Notes: generated from the letters alone by a model not told the origin. A DNA stretch of 64,000 nucleotides from Aldrovandia affinis (GCA_029706075.1 JAINUG010000109.1:1016001-1080000); one strand, 5' to 3'; shown: positions 43,755-54,519, counted from the first letter of the stretch. Numbers and translations: made by a program.

Positions 43755-44061
43755 CGAAGCTGCATCAAGTGCACTGGTGGAGCCATGGAACGTTGGTGAA
43801 GACCAGAGCAGGAGCGGTGACCGCTCCGTCCGTGGAGCCCAGAGCCTGTACCCACTGGTGGCCATTTTGTGGCAGAAAAGGTGAGCAACCTGCGTCACTC
43901 ATTAATGTCTGCCAGACATTTTTTCAGGCAAATGGAGAGGGAATCTGGACATTTGACCCAGGTGGAAAACTGCCTGAGTGGACCTGGAGAGGGGACCCTC
44001 CGGGTGGCCGCTGGACATAGGCCGCTCAGCCCTCCCCGAGGTCAGAGCTGAGGAGGAGGTG

Positions 44062-44632
44062 TGTGGCAGCCCAAAGGGTTGCACCAGAAAATGGCTGCCT
44101 GGCCTCCAACACATGGCAGCCATTTTCACTACATTTCCCAGCAGACCACAGTCGCACCTGAGACAAGTGAAGGCAACGGGACTAACGGCCAGCTGAAAGC
44201 CATTTTAAGGCCTATTTAAAGGGCTGATTGTCACTACACTTGGAGAGGAGTCGGAACGTGTGTGGGAAGGAGTTGCGGAGTGTTTGTGTTTGAAGAGAGA
44301 GAAAACTATGAAGTCGATTGACCAGCCAGTGTTTTGGAAAGAGTGTTGGAGTGTGTTTGTTTTGTGTGTCTTTGGAATTGGATTGCTTTGGATAATGACT
44401 ACGGACTGGATTGTGGACTTGGACCTGGATTTTGGATTGGAACGGACATTGACAAAGAGATAAGGATTGCGGACTTTGTGTTGTATTCCCCTGAAGACCC
44501 CACCCTTTATTTTGTGTTTGTTCGTTTAATAAAGCATCATTTTGCTTATATTACTGCCTCCTCCGTGTTGTTAAACTTGCCTACGCCCTCTGCAAGGTCC
44601 GTGCGTGTCGCCCAACCCCTGGGGACACCACA
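44062..44632 (+). repeat. LTR 3 of the tandem retroelement
   Basis: 571 bp, nearly identical to LTR 1 and without the LTR 2 deletion. It has a few substitutions and one missing T in GTGTTTGTATT. It is followed by ATAT, the presumed target duplication. Confidence 0.9.
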
Positions 44633-44636
44633 ATAT

Positions 44637-45640
44637 GCAGAAAGAAGAGGGGTGACCTGAATCCAAATGTACTGTATACTTCCAGATAAAATACATTGTC
44701 TAGTTTAGCTGTCAACTTCAAAATTCTGGACACAATTATTTATACACCAAAATTTACTTTCATGTGTTACTTCATATTTTTTAATCATGTAAATTGCATA
44801 TTAAGGTGTTCCTTGCCTATGAATGTGCTATGCTGTTTATTATAACATTGGCACCAAAAAACGACATGTTCTTTTTTTGTCCAGCAAAAGAAAAAAAAAC
44901 TGACTGACAGAAAAACAGAAATTCCTTATTTGATCTAAAGATGTGTGTCTTGGTTGTGTACAGGTAAGTATATGGCCTGGATTTCGTCAATTTTTCCTGA
45001 ACTTGGAACTTGGTAGTTTTCTCCAAAAACACAGTTTGATGAATTCAGCAGTCAACAAAATGAACCAAACTCTGTTTGTGATTTTTAAAAAAACCTTATT
45101 TATTCATAAGTCATAAGGATCCATTCTGACTGAATAAAGCCCATTGTGTCTCTGATTGTTACACTTTTTAGTTTTTTACACAAAAAATCTGAAAATATTT
45201 ATTTAACAGTGCGTGGTGTGGTTTCTTTTCACTGGGGCTTTTCACTGGCGGCCTCCGCTAAAGAAAGTTTGTTTTGAGCCCTAAGAAAAGGCATGCCCAG
45301 GCCTTGTTCTGGAAGACTATCTGAAGAGTATAATCATACAGCCCTGTTTGATGAGCTGAAATACACTCTTTACTGTATTACCAAAATGACATGTAATTAC
45401 TTGTATTGTTGCTGGTTCCTCAGTACATCACACTGTAATCATGGCAGAGCCATATGTGTGTTTGATGTGTGCGTACCAGCATGAATATTGCTCAAGGTTT
45501 CCTTCTCTGTAGGAATCAACAACGGTGGTGACTCTCTTCATCGCAAGAACAGAATTACATAAAGCAGGACTAGCACTGGTTCTGTTAACAAAATCTGGGA
45601 CACAGTGATGGTGAATGTTTCCAGTCTGATAGTGAGCCCT
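44637..45640. other. Non-coding stretch, no gene recognised
   Basis: About 44970-45140 contains GGCCTGGATTTCGTCAAT and AAACACAGTTTGATGAATTC, matching in inverted form the short dispersed element seen at 3.5, 5.5, 13.1 and 37.4 kb. Nothing else stands out. Confidence 0.4.
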
Positions 45641-46051
45641 ACAGTTTGCATGCTGTTAAGGTACTGTTCTAGTGTGTGGATGAGCCCCATCATCTGCATG
45701 CTGTTAATACACTGTTCTAGTGTGTGGATGAGCTCCACAATCAGCATGCTGGGTACTGTTCTAGTGTGTGGATGAGCCCCATGGTCTGCATCCTGTTAAG
45801 GTACTGTTCTAGTGTGTGGATGAGCCCCATGATCTGCATGCTGTTAAGACACAGTTCTAGTGTGTGGATGAGCTTCACAATCACAATGCTATAAATACAC
45901 TGTTCCAGTGTGTGGATGAGCCCAACAATCTGCATGCTTTTAAAGCTCTGTTCTAGTGTGTGGATGAGCCCCACAGTCTGCATGCTGTTAAAGTTCTGTT
46001 CTAGTCTGTGGATGAGCTCCCAAACCAGCATGCTGTTAAGACACTGTTCTA

Positions 46052-46138
46052 GTACATTTACATTTTTTAAAACATTTCAAGCATTTAGCAGATGCTCTTA
46101 TCCAGAGCAACTTTCAAGATGTGCATTAATACATGTGC
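46052..46138 (-). repeat. SINE/L2 hairpin tail inside the minisatellite (copy 1)
   Basis: GCATTTAGCAGATGCTCTTATCCAGAGC on the plus strand is the complement of the GGATA-loop hairpin tail. No tRNA-like head is present. Confidence 0.75.
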
Positions 46139-46432
46139 ATTCTAGTGTGTGGATGAGCCCCATGGTCTGCATCCTGTTAAGGTACTGTTCTAGTGTGTGG
46201 ATGAGCCCCATGATCTGCATGCTGTTAAGACACAGTTCTAGTGTGTGGATGAGCTTCACAATCACAATGCTGTAAATACACTGTTCCAGTGTGTGGATGA
46301 GCCCAACAATCTGCATGCTTTTAAAGCTCTGTTCTAGTGTGTGGATGAGCCCCACAGTCTGCATGCTGTTAAAGTTCTGTTCTAGTCTGTGGATGAGCTC
46401 CCAAACCAGCATGCTGTTAAGACACTGTTCTA

Positions 46433-46519
46433 GTACATTTACATTTTTTAAAACATTTCAAGCATTTAGCAGATGCTCTTATCCAGAGCGACTTTCAAGA
46501 TGTGCATTAATACATGTGC
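46433..46519 (-). repeat. SINE/L2 hairpin tail inside the minisatellite (copy 2)
   Basis: The 381-bp-offset copy of the tail at 46052-46138, with one base difference in the stem (GAGCGACTT versus GAGCAACTT). It shows that the tail was present before the 381-bp block duplicated. Confidence 0.75.
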
Positions 46520-47247
46520 ATTCTAGTGTGTGGATTTGCCCCATGGTCTGCATGCTGTTACGGCACTGTTCTTGTGTGTGGATGAGCCCCACTGTCTGCA
46601 TGCTGTAAAGGCACTGTTCTAGTGTGTGGATGAGCCCCACGGTCTGCATCCTGTTAAGGTACTCTTCTAGTGTGTGGATGGGCCCCACAGTCTGCATGTT
46701 GTTAAAGCACTGTTCTAGTGTGTGGATGAGCCCCATGGTCTGCATCTGTTAAGGTTCTGTTCTGGTGTGTGGATGAGCCGCATGGTCTGCATGCTGTTAA
46801 GGCACTATTCTGTGTGTGGATGAGCCCCAGAGTCTACATATTCTAGTGTGTGGATTTGCCCCATGGTCTGCATGCTGTTACGGCACTGTTCTTGTGTGTG
46901 GATGAGCCCCACTGTCTGCATGCTGTAAAGGCACTGTTCTAGTGTGGATGAGCCCCACGGTCTGCATCCTGTTAAGGTACTCTTCTAGTGTGTGGATGGG
47001 CCCCACAGTCTGCATGTTGTTAAAGCACTGTTCTAGTGTGTGGATGAGCCCCATGGTCTGCATCTTGTTAAGGCTCTGTTCTGGTGTGTGGATGAGCCGC
47101 ATGGTCTGCATGCTGTTAAGGCACTATTCTTGTGTGTGGATGAGCCCCAGAGTCTACATGCAGTTCCAGTGTGTGGACGACCCCACGGTCTGCATCTTGT
47201 TAAGGCAGGGTTCTTGTGTGTGGATGAGACCCATGGTCTGCATCCTG

Positions 47248-47732
47248 TGTGGCAAGCTGGCAGGCAGAGCCAGGTGGAGGGGTTAATATGGTGCCATCTA
47301 CTGGTCACACCCCAACCTCGCAGGACCAAATGACTGCCACCTGCACCAAATAATCAACTAATTAACACCCAATCAACCAGGAATAAAAGGGGCCAGGTTT
47401 CCCTCATGACTACAGTGAGTGGAGGGAGAGAAACAGAGAGAGGAGAAAAGTTGTTGGTAGTGTTTGCAATGTGTAAAGGAAGACTGTGAAGTCTTTTGAC
47501 CAGCCAGGATTTGGAGAGGCTTTGGGTAAGGGGTTAGTTCCCCAGAGCAGGAAGAAACCTTTTTGTTCAAGTTTAGAGATTTTGAGTTGTGTTGGACTGT
47601 TTATTTAAATGTTCAAACCGTTTAAGTGCCTTCCCCATTGTGTGTTATTGAGCGGATTTCCCTTTAATTAAAGCAATTTTTGGTACATTTGACCTTGGAT
47701 CTGTTTCTTGGTTTGCACTGCTCCACGTAACA
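47248..47732 (+). repeat. Solo LTR-like insertion related to the tandem LTR element
   Basis: A 485-bp block breaks the 48-bp array, starting TGTGGCAAGC and ending CCACGTAACA. It has a TATA-like AATAAAAG near 47380, an ATTAAA near the 3' end and CTGTGAAGTCTTTTGACCAG, close to CTGTGAAGTCGATTGACCAG in the LTRs at 37.9-44.6 kb. No clear target duplication was found, perhaps lost by array turnover. Confidence 0.6.
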
Positions 47733-48184
47733 TCTACAATCAAACCCAGCACTGTTCTAGGGTGATGAGCCCCACGGTCCTGCATGCTGTTATGGCACTA
47801 TTCTAGTGTGGATGAGCTCCACTGTCTGCATGCCACCATGGTCTGCATGCTGTTCAAAGCACTGTTCTAGTGTGTGGATGAGCTCCACTGTCTGCATGCT
47901 GTTATGGCACTGTCCTAGTGTATGGATGAGCTCCACAATCAGCATGCTGTTAAGACACTGTTTTAGTGTGTGGATGAGCTCCATGGTCTGCATGCTGTTA
48001 AAGCTCTGTTCTAGTGTGTGGATGAGCCCCATGTTCTGCATGGTGTTAAGGCTCTGTTCTGGTGTGTGGATGAGCCACATGGTCTGCATCCTGTTAAGGC
48101 ACTGTTCTAGTGTGTGGAGGAGCCCCATGATCTGCATGCTGTTAAGGCTCTGTTCTAGTGTGTGGATCAGTATGTATGGTTCCA

Positions 48185-48955
48185 AAAATTACTGTATAAC
48201 TCTATAGACAGAGTGTCTGGGGTGGAGACTCGGTTCCACAAACTGTATCTTCCTTGCCATGCCAAATTTGCGTCCATTTCTTGCCTTTTTTGCAAATACT
48301 GGAGGTTATAATCCAGTTCTATATTAATTAAAATGTCTAATTAACTAAATAAAATAAATTGGTTAAAAACCTGGAAATACACCATCATGTCATGTTGATA
48401 AATGGAAAAAGAGAAACAGTTTTTTGTTGTTCCAGAGAATTACATTTCATACAAAACATACGTACAAATTCTTTGAGCAACAGAGACGTTATCTAAATAC
48501 TCACATTCCTTGTTATTGACCATGCTATACCGCGCGTAAAGATGAATTCCCTCTAGCTGCATCAACACTTGACAAAAATGACACTTATACGTTATTAGTG
48601 TTTGCTGTAGCCAAGGGTTGTATGAACAAGGCTTATGACGACTATGACGAGACATACTATACGCTACATTTGCAGCACACGTGCTGTCGGCATGACAACC
48701 TCTGCATCGTTAAAGCTTTTCATGTCAGAGGCCATGAGCTAACGCCTCAGTCTTGCTTCGGGATAAAACTTGGCAGCTGACAGTAAATGTATTTTTGTGT
48801 TTTCCATGTAGAAAAAGAAAATATGACTTTATTTACTTTTGACACACGCCTCTCCCATTCTTTTTACAGTGCTTTTGCTATATATTTGGACTCCTCAAGC
48901 CAATTATATGTTTGAGCTGTATGTAACTGTACTTAATATGCTGCAGAAGGATAGT
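48185..48955. other. Non-coding stretch, nothing recognised
   Basis: AT-rich sequence without domains or clear repeats. Confidence 0.45.
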
Positions 48956-49091
48956 AGAAGGGACAGAGAGATGGAAGGAGAAATTGAGAGAGAGAGAGAG
49001 AGAGATGGAGAGAAAGATGGAGGGAGAAATGGATAGAGAAAGAGAGAGAGAGAGAGATGGAGGGAGAGGGACAGTGAGGGAAAGAGAGTTG
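48956..49091. repeat. (GA)n-rich purine tract
   Basis: About 135 bp of GAGA, GGAGA and GATGGAG blocks, almost pure purine on the plus strand. Confidence 0.9.
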
Positions 49092-50285
49092 TTTTCTATC
49101 CAAAAAGAGATATACGGGCATCTTGAAGGAGAAGCGAGAGAGTGGCACTTTGAATGTCATCTACAGTCACATTAGAATTAGTGTCACATAATTTAACAAA
49201 AATTCCATTAAGTCCACCCAAGGTCACGGACACTAAAGAGGATTTTTGAATGAGATTACACCAGAAGTTTGGCTAGAAGTCTGGCCAGAAATGTGACCTC
49301 TTCTTGACACCATTCAAACTCAATAAAATGTAATCTCTATATTCTCATTATCCTCAAAATTGCTCACCTCCCTGAAACTCTCTGCGAGGTGAAATTTCTC
49401 CCCCAAATATAGACCGCCATATTGAGAAACAGTGTACTCGGCATAAAATCCCAACATCTGCCAAAGACTTCGACCGTCAGCCACTTCGGTATCAATTCAA
49501 TATTTAATTTTATGATACGGAGCAGAAGTCACTGGAGTCGATGGCTGGAAAGCCAGTAAAAGAACCCACAGTCACTCTGACAGGTTAGTGGATAGGGACG
49601 CAGCAGAGGTATCGTATGCTTTCGCCTGGGGCGCGAACTACACAATAACCAGCGTTGCACTTGTTAAACAATGAAATTCCTGGCACAAGAGCTGCCAGTG
49701 TCTGGGAACGGAGACCATCCACATAACGCCTTGCTGATTGAACCCCTCTCAGTTGATTGACAGGCCAAATGTAAAAATGGAAAGAAAGTAGCTCTGGCAC
49801 TTGAGGGAATTCTGTGTCGGATTCCCATCCGTCTTAATTAGTTACATACAAACCTGTAACCCAAGCTCGGGCTAAAAGAATTTTAATTGCCGCATAGTAG
49901 CCGGGTTTAATACAATTGTGCTGCAATTATGTTTGGTATTTGAGCATGGCGTTTTATACTCTCTGAGATAACCGCCGTTATTTATGCAGCAGTGGAGACG
50001 GTGTGGTTTCTGTGCTCTGGTTCATATTTCCTGAGCACAGATGCAATCTCCTCTACAACACACAGGGACCCTGGGCTATCAAAATAAACCCCACTCCAAT
50101 TTTAGTTTGTTCCGTGGAAATTGCCCAATTATAACGAATGGCTTATTATATTTTTGGGTAATTTGCAGGCTTGTTTTACTGATCAGTGGTGACAGGGATT
50201 GCACTTTCTTTAGAGGCATGTCCATGCACATTACTCACAAAGCCACATGTTTCTGCTGTGTACAGAACCAGTGAATAGGGCAGAC
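49092..50285. other. Non-coding stretch with candidate conserved blocks
   Basis: No gene recognised. About 49860-50060 is a complex sequence with TTTTAATTGC, AATTATG and TTATTTATGCAG motifs, resembling vertebrate conserved non-coding DNA. Conservation cannot be assessed here. Confidence 0.3.
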
Positions 50286-50289
50286 TTTA

Positions 50290-50720
50290 CGATATCGTGA
50301 GTGAGCAACTGGATGACAGAGTTAGCCAAAATGAATTAGGCAATTACAATCAACATTAGAAGGTATATTGAAAGCAGGTACTTCCACATAGGTGTGATTC
50401 CTGAGTTAATTAAATAATTAACATCTAATACATGCTTAGGGTCATGTATAAAAAGGCTGGGCTGGCCCAGTTGCCCATTAGTTTGGCAACCATGGCTGGA
50501 AGAAGAGATTTCTGTGACTTTAAAAGAGGGGTGCTTGTTGGAGCATGTTTCACAGGAGTTCCTGTGATGAAGACTGCTCAACTTGTTGATGTTTCACGAG
50601 GAACAGTGTCTAAGGTGATGTTGGAATGAAAGTCTGAGGGAAAGGCATCATCAACTAGGGGCAACTGGTCAAAAGTGCATACTCCTTGACTGTGATGTCC
50701 ATTGTGGTGTCCACTGTGAT
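50290..50720 (+). pseudogene. Tc1-like transposase N-terminal remnant
   Basis: ATG at about 50491 opens MAGRRDFCDFKRGVLVGA, then KTAQLVDVSRGTVSKVM and a stop. This is the first helix-turn-helix of a fish Tc1 transposase family (FERG-x-IVGA...TA-x-LLGVSR-x-TVSKVM). A TATAAAA-like box lies about 40 bp upstream (about 50447). The second DNA-binding part survives only as traces and no catalytic domain follows. It probably belongs to the CAGGTAACTGCC-ended family. Confidence 0.7.
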
Positions 50721-50724
50721 CAAA

Positions 50725-51322
50725 CTGTGACTGTTTGAAAAATGCCTCTAAAAATGCACAAAAAAGGACACTGCATGAATATAATTAGGAGATTAATTAA
50801 CCTATTCTACCATGGATAATCTACAACCTTTGTACTTTGTACATGCTGCGTATAAGTGAAATTGAAGCACACTGAACATGTAATAGAGATTAGCATCACG
50901 TTGAAGTGTGAACCAAGTAAGGCTAATTAAAACTTCCAGCCATTGCTGAATGCTGAGGCTGATTATGGAAATTCTGTATTCTGTATTACAATAAGGTTTT
51001 AATTATGAAATGAGATGGAGACTGAACTCCTGAAAGATCAACTGACAGCAATGTGAGAAAAGTGTCACATTCATGAAATGGATACATTAAAAACAAAACA
51101 AATGTGTGCGCATCATGTGTACCATCTCAGAAAAAATAGTACATGAATACCAAGTTTAAGAATGAACTTCCTGATTTTGGAAAAAAAAAATGGAATTGCA
51201 ATTAACAACAAAAGTTATGTTAATGAAACAACATACTCCATGTGTCTCTTTCAACATTTATTTTTCATTATAGAGGCAATGGAAGCTGTCATGATAGTCA
51301 GTACCCTTATGGAAACATCACA

Positions 51323-51325
<3 letters not shown>
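50725..51325. other. Non-coding stretch, candidate conserved sequence
   Basis: No gene or full repeat. About 50880-51010 has GGCTAATTAAAAC and TTTTAATTATG motifs and low repeat character. Confidence 0.3.

Positions 51326-51327
<2 letters not shown>

Positions 51328-51358
<31 letters not shown>
51328..51358. repeat. (TA)n microsatellite
   Basis: About fifteen TA dinucleotides directly abutting the left end of the Tc1 element at 51359. Confidence 0.9.
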
Positions 51359-51361
<3 letters not shown>

Positions 51362-52943
51362 TTAGGTCCGGAAATATTTGGACAGTGACACAATTTTCAT
51401 AATTTTGGCCCTGTACGCTACCACAATAGATTTGAAATGAAATAATCGAGATGCAATTGAAGTGCAGACTTTCAGCTTTAATTTGAGGGTATTTACATCA
51501 AAATTGGAAGAAGGGTTTAGGAATTGCAACAATTTTCATACATAGACCCCTCATTTCAAGGGACCTAAAGTAATTGGACAATTGACTCAAAAGCTGTTTC
51601 ATGAGCAGGTGTGGGCTATTCCCTCGTTATTTCATCATCAATTAAGCAGGTAAAAGGTCTGGAGTTGATTTCAGGTGTGGCATTTTCATTTGGAAGCTGT
51701 TGCTGCGAATCCACAACATGCGGTCAAAGGAGCTCTCAATGCAAGTGAAACAGGTCATCCTTAGGCTGCGAAAAAGAAGAAATCCATCAGAGAGATAGCA
51801 GAAACAGTAGGAGTGGCCAGATCAACAGTTTGGTACATTCTGAGAAAAAGGAACGCACTGGTGAGCTCGGCGTCCCACGGAAGACAACAGCGGTTGATGA
51901 TCGCAGGATCCTTTCCATGGTAAAGAAGAACCCCTTCACAACATCTAGTGAAGTGAGGAAGACTCTCCAGGAAGTAGGCGTATCATTATCCAAGTCTACC
52001 ATAAAGAGAAGACACGAGCAAATACAGAGGGTTCACCACAAGGTGCAAACCATTCATAAGCCTCAAGAATAGAAAGGCCAGATTAGAGAAGGCCCAAAAC
52101 ACATCTAGAAAAGCCAGCCCAGTTCTGGAACAGCATTCTTTGGACAGATGAAACTAAGATCAACCTGTACCAGAATGATGGGAAGAGAAAAGTATGGAGA
52201 AGGCTTGGAACGGCTCATGATCCAAAGCACACACATCATCTGTAAAACATGGTGGAGGTAGTGTGATGGCATGGGCATGCATGGCTTCCAATGGCACTGG
52301 GTCACTAGTGTTTATTGATGATATGACAGAAGACGGAAGCAGCCGCATGAATTCTGAAGTCTATAGGAACATTCTGTCTGCTCACATTCAGTCAAATTCA
52401 GCAAAGTTGATTGGACGGCGCTTCACAGTACAGATGGACAATGAACCAAAACATACTGCGAAAACCCAGGAGTTTTACAAGGCAAAGAAGTGGAATATTC
52501 TACAATGGCTGAGTCAATCACCTGATCTCAATCCGATCGAGCATGCATTCCACTTGCTTAAGACAAGACTTAAGGCAGAAAGACCTGCAAACAAACAACA
52601 ACTGAAGACAGCTGCAGTCAAGGCCTGGCAAAGCATCACAAAGGAGAAACCCAGCGTTTGGTGATGTCCATGGGTTCCAGACTTCAGGCAGTCATCGCCT
52701 GCAAAGGATTCTCAACAAAGTTAAGAATGAACATTTTATTTATGATTATATTCATTTGTCCAATTACTTTAGGTCCCTTGAAATGAGGGGTCTATGTATT
52801 CAAATTGTTGCAATTCCTAAACCCTTCCTCCAATTTTGATGTAAATACCCTCAAATCAAATTAATTTCAAATCCATTGTGGTAGCGTACAGGGCCAAAGT
52901 TATGAAAATTGTGTCACTGTCCAAATATTTCCGGACCTAACTG
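51359..52943 (+). mobile_element. Full-length Tc1/mariner element
   Basis: 1585 bp bounded by TA. The ends CAGTTAGGTCCGGAAATA and TATTTCCGGACCTAACTG begin long terminal inverted repeats of about 210 bp that stay similar inward through CCCTCATTTCAAGG. Such long, internally repeated inverted repeats mark one group of fish Tc1 elements. A frameshifted transposase lies between them. It sits in a (TA)n run, consistent with Tc1 target preference. Confidence 0.92.
51718..52665 (+). pseudogene. Tc1 transposase, frameshifted
   Basis: The transposase would bind the inverted repeats and cut and paste the element. ATG at 51718 opens MRSKELSMQVKQVILRLRK (first helix-turn-helix). The second DNA-binding part is in another frame (51830-52072; TTAVDDRRILSMVKKNPF, KTLQEVGVSLSKSTIKRR). 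FWTDETKIN at about 52138-52165 holds the first catalytic Asp. The 52263-52664 frame has VQMDNEPKHTAKTQ with the second Asp and SPDLNPIEHAFHLLK with the Glu, spaced as in DD34E transposases. At least three frame breaks disable it, but all three acids are encoded. Confidence 0.88.
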
Positions 52944-52949
52944 TATAGA

Positions 52950-53155
52950 TACACACATTTTGTTTAATAGTCTTGTTGTGCTTCCCTCCTTGCCGTATGT
53001 TTACATAGTGCCATTGCATCCTGGCATCAGAGACAAATCAAATTACCTTGCTAAAGTGCTTGCAAAGGCATAGACTTATAGTAAAGAACACACACTTCCT
53101 GCATACCAACTTGTACCCATGGTGTTTCATTTATCGGCTGATTCGGTTTTAGCCA
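52950..53155. other. Short spacer, nothing recognised
   Basis: Sequence between the Tc1 element and the next SINE with no visible feature. Confidence 0.5.
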
Positions 53156-53159
53156 AACA

Positions 53160-53345
53160 TTTTTACATTTACATGTTAAGCACTTAGCAGACGCTCTTAT
53201 CCACAGCGACTTAAACAGTTTACATTTCTTTACATGCAATCCATTTATACAGCTGGATATTTACTGAAGCAATTCAGGTTCAATACCTCGCTCAAGGGTA
53301 CAACACCGGAATTCCCCTCCTGGGAATCGAACCTGCCACCTCATG
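53160..53345 (-). mobile_element. tRNA-derived SINE (V-SINE-like)
   Basis: On the minus strand: a B box GGTTCGATTCCCAGG, the core TTGCTTCAGTAAATATCC with AGCTGTATAAATGGAT, and the tail CGCTGTGGATAAGAGCG, a hairpin with a GGATA loop, then TGTAAATGTAAA. The 5' part of the tRNA head is missing or decayed. Confidence 0.8.
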
Positions 53346-53349
53346 CCCA

Positions 53350-53945
53350 TTTCCATAACCACTATAGTATACTGCTGTACTGCTATACTATAATCCAAAT
53401 ATGCATGAATGTAAAGGGTGCATTTGGAGTCTAGTTTTCAGAATCTTAATTGCCATGTGCAGGTCAGCAGTTCAGTATTTGACCCCTGCTGTTCTTTTCA
53501 GAAAGTAGCGGTCAAATGGGGACACTACAAATTTAGCAGCAATTACAGCACAGAATGTGGAGCCAAATGATATGAATAATATGTAATAATCATATTTGCA
53601 CTGTAACAAAGGTATGCCGAATAAATGGCAAACGAGGAGCTTTGGTCTGAATTCTGTGATTGTGTGACACTTTCCTTGATGAAATTTAACAATGACAAGA
53701 GGTAAAGTGATATCAAACACCTGATTTTCCTTCGCAGAGCAAATTATTGTAGATACTGCCTTTTTTTTCTGCGGTTTCTCTTTTCTGAGAAAGAGAAAGT
53801 TATGAATAGGATATATTTCATCTCTCGATTTATTGAGACATCAATTGAACATTTAACCATATTTAACAGTGGAGTGTATAAACAACCATACATTGGACAC
53901 TTCAACACATTAGCATAAATAGAGTTTGCAGATTGAGTCTAATCT
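53350..53945. other. Non-coding stretch, nothing recognised
   Basis: AT-rich; no domains. A T-run occurs at about 53761. Confidence 0.45.
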
Positions 53946-53953
53946 TTAACTTA

Positions 53954-54517
53954 CAGGTAACTGCCAGAATAAAGGAAATACCAACATAAAGCATCTGAAT
54001 AGGACCATCACGAGCCAAAATAACATAGGTTTCCACCTTGGCATAGATTCTGCAACTGTTGGGAGGGGCACAACACCATACTTCCACAAGAAATTCCATA
54101 ATTTGGTGTTTTGTTGATGTGGTGGAAAACGCTATCTCAGGCGGTACTACAGAATCTCCCATAAGTGTTCAATTGGGTTGAGATCTGGTGACTGAGACAG
54201 CCATGGCATATGGATTACATAGTTTTCATGCTCATCAAACCATTCAGTGACCACTCATAGCCTGTGGATGGGAGCATTGTCATCCTGGAAGAGATAAGAT
54301 AAGAGTTAAGAGTTTATTTATCCCATCAGGATAAATAACAGAAACACCAACATAAAGTGCTTTAATAGGGCATTAGGCTACCATGAGCTGCCAGAACAGC
54401 TTCAATGAGTTTTGGTATAGATTCTAAGAGGTTGAGTGGACCTAAACCATGGCAGGGAAATGCACCCCACACCATAACAGAGCTGATAAAACCATTCAAT
54501 TACTCAAGTGTTACCTG
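53954..54517 (-). mobile_element. Tc1-like element, rearranged
   Basis: The left end CAGGTAACTGCCAGAATAAAGG follows TA. The right end CAAGTGTTACCTG precedes TA (54518-54519), having lost part of the usual repeat. The minus strand encodes transposase debris, including SPDLNPIEHLW-like sequence at about 54150-54190. A second left-end-like motif (CACCAACATAAAGTGC) near 54345 shows that two copies were joined or nested. Same family as 34879-35410. Confidence 0.7.
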
Positions 54518-54519
54518 TA

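Larger units (their letters stand above)
37913..44632 (+). mobile_element. Tandem non-autonomous LTR retroelement (LTR-int-LTR-int-LTR)
   Basis: Three LTRs (37913-38483, 41012-41539, 44062-44632) start TGTGGCAG and end GACACCACA and alternate with two internal regions of about 2.52 kb. ATAT flanks the array (37909-37912 and 44633-44636). Each internal region starts with a tRNA-type primer-binding site and ends in a purine tract, yet has no protease, RT or integrase. It carries a CCHC knuckle frame and a long coiled-coil frame. The structure fits a non-autonomous retroelement mobilised in trans and made tandem by LTR-LTR recombination. The family is not recognised; a cellular coiled-coil sequence may have been captured. 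Confidence 0.85.
45640..48175. repeat. 48-bp minisatellite with higher-order repeats
   Basis: Dozens of copies of a 48-bp unit (GTGTGTGGATGAGCCCC...GTCTGCATGCTGTTAAGG...CTGTTCTA). A block of 381 bp (45760-46140) is repeated at 46141-46521, and a block of 320 bp (46521-46840) at 46841-47160. A SINE/L2 tail lies within each 381-bp block, and an LTR-like insertion occupies 47248-47732. As 48 is divisible by three, long open frames occur on both strands (VWMSPMVCMLLRHCSS on plus, MGLIHTLEQ on minus). These are products of the repeat. Confidence 0.93.

Noticed and set aside
37913-44632. Tandem duplication of a host coiled-coil gene
   Set aside because: The repeat boundaries are TG...CA LTRs with primer site, purine tract and flanking ATAT, and related solo LTRs occur elsewhere; no intron or exon structure is visible.
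45640-48175. Regularly spaced repeats resembling a CRISPR array
   Set aside because: Units are contiguous, with no unique spacers, and the context is a vertebrate genome.
45741-48207. Repeat proteins (VWMSPMVC..., MGLIHTLEQ...) on both strands
   Set aside because: Both come from the 48-bp minisatellite; there is no independent evidence of coding.
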